From: Eumeta japonica | Taxonomy: Eukaryota > Arthropoda > Insecta > Lepidoptera > Psychidae | Assembly: GCA_005406025.1 (NCBI GenBank) | Contig: BGZK01000544.1 | Location: 124,001-188,000 of the forward strand | Direction: 5' to 3' | DNA length: 64,000 nt | Shown: in pieces, positions 56,401 through 64,000 of the stretch | Position numbering within the stretch: the first letter of the stretch is position 1 | Layout of the letters: the number at the start of each line of letters is the position of its first letter | Position numbers and translations under genes: made by a program | The notes under the pieces: generated by a model | Databases searched by the model: none | Told to the model about the DNA's origin: nothing | What the model saw: only the letters and a program-made list of their open reading frames with translations

Positions 56401-56989
56401 TTCTCCAAATTCACTGTACAATTTTTTAACTATTGAGACTACCACAAAAATATACATCGAACGCTTAAATTGTATCAGCCCAAGAACTCTTTATATTAAA
56501 TTAATAATGAAAATAAAATATTAATATTCTAAAGTCCGTGACTGACAAGCAATCTAACTCTACTAAAAGTTGTAATTGAAATCCTCATATCAACTATTTA
56601 ACAAAACCAAGAATAATAGTGATTATGTTTACACAGCTTAATCATTATAAGGTACATAATATAATTCTAGATCTTCGCCGTAGAAAGCTACTGGAAAACG
56701 ATCGATACATATCTTCAAATCGAAAATACCTACTAGTTGTTATGTCTTTATTAGAATAAATTCCGAAAAACCTCTTTTGAATAATGTCACCATCAAGTTT
56801 ATTATCAGACTTTTTGTGATTAAAATACTGATTTCTACGAAATATTTACTTTCATTTAGTTGTACGTACACGAACAAGCCTTGAGCGAACAAGCGATACA
56901 CGTTAAGCTGAATAAGTCAATATAATAGCTGTCTATTTCCAGGGATTTCTTTGCCTAACATTAAAAGACCTCGATTATCTGCGTACACA
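53481..56989. other. AT-rich spacer
   Basis: 54125-54151 is an 11-bp-arm hairpin. 54960-56530 has recurring words such as 'ggggtggttttcatcccctaaaa' that look like an old interspersed element. No gene is called. Confidence 0.35.
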
Positions 56990-57170
56990 GCGTCCGCGCA
57001 CAAAACTCCAAAGTAAATTAGTTTGAGCACGCGTCTTCAAAGTCCCTAGTAGTAGTTGCGACACAGAGGCAGCTATCGGAGGGGCATTATCGGATAGCGC
57101 GCCCTCCTTCCAATATAATGTGCGATTCCACGCTATCGGGTGCGCCTCTCTTTACATACTGGATACATGG
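56990..57170. other. GC-rich island
   Basis: 'agaggcagctatcggagggg' , 'ggatagcgcgccctcc' and 'cacgctatcgggtgcgcc' repeat the word GCTATCGG/GGATAG in both orientations. No coding frame. Confidence 0.3.
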
Positions 57171-58279
57171 ATTTACGATGAAGGGGAACGCTTTTTGGAT
57201 AGGTCAATGTTGATGGTCAATCTGTAAAATGGAATGTACACATATTGCTATTTAAGCTATTATATGGCTTTTTTTTGTTGCAAAAGGTCTTTGTGTGGCT
57301 GCGAAAATAATTAAAGTAATTAAAGCTTTTCACAATTATCTACACATTTAAGCGTACAGCATAAGAGTTTTCAAATAAATCTCTTTTTTTCTGGTCATCA
57401 ATCACAATATCTTTAAATAGTTTTTAATTCTATTTCGTCTATGTTTTATAAAAGATAAGAAGCACACTAAACTAAATTTTGTTACATTAAATTTTACTCA
57501 CGGTCTGATTCCGTTAATTTTTGAACTCATATGCAAACTTAAAACTAAACTTAAATAATTAGTCTTGAAAATTGATTGTCTCGGCATAGTAATTGCAATA
57601 AACTGAAGGAATTTCAAAACTAAAACTTGATTTATATATAGCTTAAAAAGACACTCCAATATATGTGAGACATGTGAGAATATTTTTTATATTATCGATT
57701 TATTGATTTAATTTATTCATATAATGTTAAAAACGTAGGTATTGATGGACCTTACCAAATCAATTTTAAAAACCACTCAAGAGCGGTATTGACGTAGTTA
57801 TGAAGAGCGCTGATTTCTCATCAGAAGATAAAATCATCAAAAATGTTCATCGAAGAACACTTTAAGCTGACAATTCTGGATATCGTCATCACATTAGGTA
57901 CAACGGTCATTAAGCAACCCATAATTTGTAGTGATCCCGCGTGCCTGGAAAATCTACGCGCCTTGGTCTATAATTTAATATAAAACATTATGGGAGATCG
58001 AAGAATATGCCTCAAGGCTGGAATGAGGATAATATCTCTACAAAAAATAAATGATGCTGTCGATTATTACGTTTACTTTGTGAGTGCCAAATAACACATA
58101 AAATGCATTAATTCTTACATAGACAATGCAAAGATTTACTCTTGGTTTCATCTGAATAGGCATAAAACAAAAGTATATTTCAATAAAGTTATGGGCTATT
58201 ATTAGTTACAATTGAAAAACTGCCATAGTTAGATATGAAATAAGATTTAAATGAAATGCCGCATCCAACCAAATTATAA
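57171..58279. other. AT-rich spacer
   Basis: Nothing recognisable. Confidence 0.4.
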
Positions 58280-58500
58280 GTTGCGCGTTCCCGTAAAATA
58301 AGGTTGGTAGACGCGGTTGTCGGCCGAAGGCGACGCGTCCCGGCCCGAATGTTTTTAAGAAAATTGCAAATGTCTCGTGTGTGGACCGCTGACTGGAGAC
58401 GTTCGATATTAAAGGATGGCCTTCGCTTTCACGTATCTATACGTTATGTGCGCGCTGGCATTTGCAATCACTTATTGTCCTGTAGCGAGAGAAAATACTA
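58280..58500. other. GC-rich island
   Basis: 'agacgcggttgtcggccgaaggcgacgcgtcccggcccg' (in part) and following mixed sequence. A 65-codon plus-strand frame (58304-58501) is arginine-rich and looks like a by-product of CpG content. Confidence 0.25.
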
Positions 58501-58573
58501 GTTTTATTAAAAAATAAGATTAATTTTGTACTTGTTCTTATTTTCATCATTACCATTTTCATGCTTTTTCCAG

Positions 58574-58730
58574 CACAAAAGAAAATTGAGTTTTATGAAT
58601 GAGTTGAATTCTTGTCTACACTATTATAAAATTGTAACTGAAGTACGTCCGTACAGTGAAGATATTTACAAGAAATACGATATAATACCAAATTCAACCA
58701 CATTCCTAGACGCTATCAGTGGGTTTTCCG
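58574..58730 (+). other. Weak internal-exon candidate
   Basis: A pyrimidine-rich tract ending in tttttccag precedes 58574, and GTGAGG follows 58730. The 157 bases between are open in a frame giving NELNSCLHYYKIVTEV and YSEDIYKKYDIIPNS, with ordinary codon choice. The frame has no ATG start upstream, which fits an internal exon. No family is recognised and neighbouring exons were not found. Confidence 0.25.
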
Positions 58731-58999
58731 GTGAGGAAAACTGTTTTCGCTTGATTTTAATTTCTTTTCATTTTGTAGAACAAGAACAAAGTCACACGTT
58801 ACCAAAAACGGATCTGCAGAAAAGGTGACTGATAATTTTGACCAATGTGTGCAGAAAGTTCCTTGTTTTGTGCGTCGAGTACGCGAATGCATTATAGCTT
58901 ACTAGTTAGCATTGAGGGTTCTTTGATTTTGTAAGGGTAATAACATCAGATTTTCTGTCAAGAAAAGAAGATTTACTTTAAAAATTTTGCTAACATTTT

Positions 59000-59620
59000 G
59001 TACCTTTGTCTCACTTTGTTAATCGTTCATTTCTATACGGCGAAACAACTATACGGTGAACTGATTCCTCATCATACGATCCAGAAACGTTGCGATATAT
59101 CGTAAAAGTATCGAGAAGGGCCTACTTTAAACTTTACTATAGTGTCACGGCACTATTCCACCCGAACCTGTTTCTGAGCCTGCGTTATAAGTTGTGCGGC
59201 ATACACACAACATGAAACCATCCTTATTACACAAAGGTAACTCAATAGGATTTCATGCACACTTCTCGATCCGTTTTACAGTAAATGCTAAGTCTCACCG
59301 TTGTATAATTCGTTTATTCTCTTGAATTGAATTGTTCTCAGCCAGAACTTTTTTATTTGTAATAGCCGTCAAAGGACGATCACTTATCTCTACGTCCACC
59401 AAAATTACTCGACCACGCTTAAATTCGTTGAACCAGCGGTAAACAGTCTCCTACGGTAAACAGAAGAACTTTGGTCCCTGAATGCTATGCCAAGTTTTTC
59501 AGTAGGTTTTTTAGGTTTTATTCGACATTTGAAATCGTACAAAATCATCACGCCAAAATATTCTCATTGTAGATTCATTTTTCAGTGAGAACGATTATTT
59601 TAATTTTATTCGCGAAGAAT
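59000..59620 (-). mobile_element. Mariner-like transposase remnant G
   Basis: The minus strand near 59380-59450 gives VYRWFNEFKRGRV, then SDRPLTAI, the N-terminal helix-turn-helix of mariner transposases. It continues, with frameshifts, through HEIL and QAQKQVRVE to a decayed start of the catalytic region near 59030-59110. Terminal repeats were not found. Confidence 0.65.
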
Positions 59621-60889
59621 TTTGAATAAAAATTTGATTTTGGAATGTCCACATTTTTTCTCTATTACAATAGAATTTTTTTAACTGAGTAAAACAGACA
59701 GTCTGTTAGTCAAGAACTGTATTTCGCAAAGTATTTTGCCTGGCCCGATAAAAAGTAAATCTCCCACCACCAAGTGGTACCCTAGGTATCCCGTATCCAG
59801 TATATCCGTATTAAAGGGAGCCGGTATTGCATAATGATAAAGTAAACGCGATGGTCGGTAAAGCACATTTTTTTCACTCAAAGTGTATAAGTCTTTGCGG
59901 ACGATGCCTTGGACGAACGAAATATGTAATAGGGAAATGCTTTCAGTTCGTCTGCTATACAAAACTGTCAAGACTTTTCAAATAATGGCGGCAGATGCGC
60001 ACTAAGTATGCGCCACAATCAGCGCTATCAGCTGTCTCGTGGGTTGTGGATGAAATATTTACTTACCGATAGATATAGATATACAAACACCCATGTGTTT
60101 TATTTATTCATTTTCGTTTTTTGTTAATAACTATTAAACGACACAAATCAAGTTAACCATTTTCAATACCAATCTCCGGACAGTGGATCTCAAGCTATTA
60201 AAAAAATGGATCAAATTAGTGAATTTTACGCTCGCTATCGTGTCCGGAACGAAAAAGTGTTGATTGACAGGAAATTTCTTTGACTATTTTGATAGTTTTT
60301 TCTAATTGTATTATGTTAAATCGATTTGAACCAGTGATAGAATTAATCTTCATTAAATTATCTATCAAATAGTGCACAGGTTAATAAAATTACATGAATT
60401 ATTAATCGTGTTATTGATGAAAAAAGTTACGAAATTGAGGAAAAAAAATTATTCGTTCGTAGAGCACTTCTTAATGCTTCGCATTATGAGTCGTGCAATA
60501 ATGGCGGCAGAGGGGAGAGGAGTGAGAACTCAAACAGAAGCAAGGATAGAAGGTCTACAATAAATCCCTATATGTGTCACATAACGCAATACTGAAAGTA
60601 CATTAAATAATAAAATTATTTTCAGGCATAACCAAAGCGATCGTTGTCAGTGGATAACCTAAATTCATCACATTTCGTTAAAATTTTGCCTAACTGATGT
60701 CAATTCTGGACTCGTGAAGGTTGTTATTCATAAAAAAAAAAAGTAAAGTTAGATCAGATTTTTCTGAAAACGTATCTCACCAAACGCTAATAAAATCAGA
60801 GACACTCGAATCTGAAGATGTCTGTATTCCGATCATCGAATTAGTGATATGCTAATTAAAATACTCAAAGGAAATGAAGCCATCTCATC
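59621..60889. other. Spacer without recognisable genes
   Basis: A 96-codon minus-strand frame (59681-59971) has no recognisable domain. 'aataatggcggcag' occurs at about 59982 and 60497. Nothing else stands out. Confidence 0.35.
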
Positions 60890-61240
60890 GAGCTCGTACA
60901 TCAAAGACGAGGGCGCACCGAAATCAAAATTCCACGGGTAACGAGCGCAGCCGGTTCCCACATTTCCTGAGTCTAATTAATACGACTCTTAACCCGGAAA
61001 TATCTACCCGTTCCATCAAACTCGTACAAGAGCAATGAAACGTCACAAATTAAACTGATTAAACCTTGCAAATTGTAACGGGGTCGCCCGCATTCGTCGA
61101 ATATTCGAAATGCACAAGCACGGCGAGCGCCCCCAGCCGGCGTCGGCCGTAACCCTTCGTGTCATTTGCTGCGAACAAATTAATCATCATCATTTACATG
61201 CAATAGCTGTAGCCAGATACGTTTCTGCGATTGCATCACC
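60890..61240. other. GC-rich island
   Basis: CpG-rich words ('gagggcgcaccgaaatc', 'gggtaacgagcgcagccgg', 'cggcgagcgcccccagccgg') alternate with AATTA/TTAAT words. The 89-codon frame at 61110-61379 is probably a by-product. Confidence 0.3.
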
Positions 61241-61589
61241 CCTTTATGTTAGGGCAGTTGAGAGGGCAGCCGACTACTTAACGAATCTTTTGGCATTTTC
61301 ATTACTCGATTTTTTTTTCCTGAAGGGTCGTAATACCGTGAACGATGATTATTTTTATAGCTTAACTATGCAAACGTAAAAGATTGAAAATATGATAGCG
61401 CACAAATCTTAGAAAGACAATTTTAACTTTCAATTTAACTAAAACCTTGTAATAACTGTCTGATATTTATAATCTTCATTTTTGTTTGTACCTTTAAACT
61501 TTAAAAATGTGAAATCTAGAAATTCTTTAATTAAAAAAAACCTTTGTCCGTTCATCTCTAATCAAGTTATACTGAAATCATAAGCCCGA

Positions 61590-61745
61590 CGATCACAAAT
61601 TAACCCCCTTCCGTTGACAGAAGCGGCAACGATGCCCGGAGGCCGGTGGCGAGTGGACAGCGGCAATTATTACGTTCATTTGAATAAAGCACAGCGACGG
61701 GAGCGCCCACTCGAGGGTTAACGAGCGGGGATTAGGTATCTTCTG
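61590..61745. other. GC-rich island
   Basis: 'gatgcccggaggccggtggcgagtggacagcgg' (in part), then 'cgggagcgcccactcgagggttaacgagcgg'. Like the other islands, it has no coding frame. Confidence 0.3.
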
Positions 61746-64000
61746 GAAAGATTTACGCCCCTTTTCATATTTCTACTGTTATTGTTTAGTGCTTGTTATT
61801 TTAATGATGTTGTTTAGGAATTCTATGCTTCTCGCGTGTAGCAAAACCCTATTTGTGACATTGCTCTAATAGCATTTCAACGTCGATAAATGTTTCACTA
61901 GCAGGCGATATCGGTGTGCATATTGTTTCCAAATTGTTTTTATCTTGTTGTATTACAGAATATTCTGCACGCAGCCACTATAACATTCTAATCACGTGTT
62001 AAACTAATGAATTAAACAGGCTTTTTTAAACTGTCATACTAAGATTTAGACAATTAGATGTATACAGTATTACTAGATTTATACAAAATAATTTTTGGAT
62101 AACTGATGAGTCGTCGAACTTTTAATATATAGGAATTCAGTCATTAGATAAAGCTATTTTTTGATTTAGATTTTAGAACGTTTTTTGGTGATTAGTTTAA
62201 ACATACTTACAAAAATAAAAAAAAATTGCATTATAATTTGGAATTGTTTCTTTGTTTAATTGTCTCGTCATGAGTCATATTTTTTCTATTGAATTGTTGA
62301 ATATGCCAATATCAATAGAAAAATGTTTTTCTTATTTAAAATTGATATAAGTAATATATCTATTTCCCGACATTTCGATTTTACTATTTTTATTTGATGT
62401 AATATGAGTTATTTAACCTTCATTTGAAGATGGTGATATATGTAAAATCAAAGTAAACTTACCTACATACAAATACACTCTACTTTTAATTAATATGCGC
62501 TTTTAATTAAATAAATAAGGGCCGTTACATTAGTTTAAGGAAATATTCAGTGCAAAACCTTTTCATTTTTGAAATTAAGTCGCTCTCTTTTAGTAAGTAC
62601 ATAATTTCAGTTTTACAATTTGATACAACTTGTAGAAAAGATGACAATTTTTAAATCATTTTACTTATTCACAATAACTAGGTATAGCTTTCATAATAGA
62701 AAACCTATATTTGGAGATGTAGGATGTTTTGCGTTGTTTTTGAGATGAAAAGTTACTTTTTCAAACTTAATGAATTTAGCTAAAGTTACTAGAAATATTA
62801 CATTTTTCCTAAAACAAAATGTCCCTAGGTGTACAACTGTCTTCTTTTTTAGATAGAATATTAAAATAGTACGTCTCAAATTTCAAAAGATTGACTTGAA
62901 ATCATGAAGCTGCTAAATTCAAATTAGTTGTACTTACGAGTGACCTAAAGTTTTGTACAATTCTTTTCAAATTGTTATTAATATGAAAAGTAACTATTTA
63001 TAGAATATTTTTGTGTCTATTATCTGCAAAGGCATTACGTATTTTTATTTGTTAATAAAAACCATATAATTAAATCTAAACATTTCGCTTTTAAAAATGA
63101 GTATATGTAGGTGATACTATTTTTTAAAACTATTTAGTTATTTTTCTGCACTTAATACTGACATAAATCTATTTAATATTGGATAATAAATAATTTATTA
63201 CACTTTTACCATTAAATATTAATTTATGAAATTTTATTAAATTATTAAAATCACATTTAACATGAACAGGTTGTGAGTAAGACCTATAATATTTTTCAAG
63301 TAAAAAACTTATAAGGCTTTGTTGCTAAAGGTAAAACTTACCTGGTTATCTGGTTAGAATCTTTTTAATGAATTCCTCATATTTTTTCAAAGTTTCTGTG
63401 ATACGCTGACGCTTTTCTTGTTACAATTCACAAGATAAACTTTATTGTGTCTGATGAATAAAAGTTGGTAATTATAGAAAGAACACCTTTTCTATAAACC
63501 TCTGTCAAATACCAGTATATCTGATTTATCCATACAATATCGAATGCAAATTACTGTCTATTAAAATGAAGTGATTCCAATAAATTTGGCTATTATAGAG
63601 ACATATTCATTTGTTGAAATAACTAGGTAGGTTATTAATATGTCTATTTTAAATATTTTCATATTCACTATTTAAGCCTGTACTTCATAAATTTTCTAAG
63701 CTGCATATAAAGAGACAAGAGTAGATAATATAACCTATTTGTCACGTACCCATTTTCTCACAAGTTTTTCTTTGGTAACTTACCAAGAATCTAATTTTAT
63801 TTACAAATAATTTACGGTTTTGGAAACATATGAAAATTTCTGGAAACACTGATATATTTATATTTTATTATGTTGCAAAACAGACCTAAATGGACTTAAA
63901 TTAAATTTAAGAATTGGGGCATTAATACTTTCTAAGTGGGACAATATTTCTCCTTTAATTTTCGCGGTAGTAAAGAAGGCAAGTGTTTTATGAATATTTG
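61746..64000. other. AT-rich spacer to the window end
   Basis: No credible gene, RNA or element was seen on either strand. Confidence 0.4.

Noticed and set aside
59681..59971. 96-codon minus-strand gene
   Set aside because: No domain, no splice support and location next to a mariner remnant.

Overview
The window looks like nuclear DNA of a moth or butterfly (Lepidoptera). It is very AT-rich and has no bacterial-style operons. It carries a tRNA-derived SINE with the lepidopteran head and tail, several copies of the lepidopteran repeat ending in a 'gagccgcaggcacagctagt'-type tail, mariner-like, BEL/Pao, jockey-like and RTE-like remnants, and long stretches without genes. The species cannot be named from this.

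Left half (1-38.7 kb): four related intronless genes lie on the minus strand at 87-959, 10369-11247, 27986-28858 and 35040-35919. Each encodes a protein of about 290 residues with seven predicted membrane segments. Four short motifs align with class B (secretin/methuselah-type) G-protein-coupled receptors: KNYVFTNIILSY in TM2, YCWL in TM3, AWGLP in TM4 and Q(x5)VLFAFKN in TM7. The large extracellular hormone-binding domain is missing. Only about 15 residues with a glycosylation site precede TM1. Three copies are intact and the fourth has a one-base insertion. Each gene sits in a duplicated block (called U1 to U4 here) that also holds shared upstream DNA, and at least for U2 and U3 shared downstream DNA. 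A receptor-less scrap of the same block lies near 19.2 kb. This receptor array is the best candidate for an undescribed system here; its function is unknown.

Mobile DNA has broken the blocks apart. U2 carries a foldback element with ~0.5 kb arms holding a decayed cysteine-rich domain, nested in another inverted-repeat element. U3 carries a mariner and a jockey-like element. Between U1 and U2 lie a 117-bp minisatellite open on both strands, a decayed ~280-bp tandem array, a 105-bp array and a ~250-bp array. Between U2 and U3 lie a disrupted mariner-like element, an RTE-like non-LTR remnant and a foldback.

Right half (38.7-64 kb): no complete gene is visible. AT-rich DNA is punctuated by short GC-rich unique islands (near 41.1, 42.6, 47.7, 48.7, 50.3, 53.3, 57.1, 58.4, 61.0 and 61.7 kb), two of which share a 53-bp element. 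Two weak exon candidates (41502-41789 minus; 58574-58730 plus) could belong to genes extending outside. The islands may be cis-regulatory, which is inference only. Alignments were done by eye, so boundaries of repeats and element remnants are approximate.
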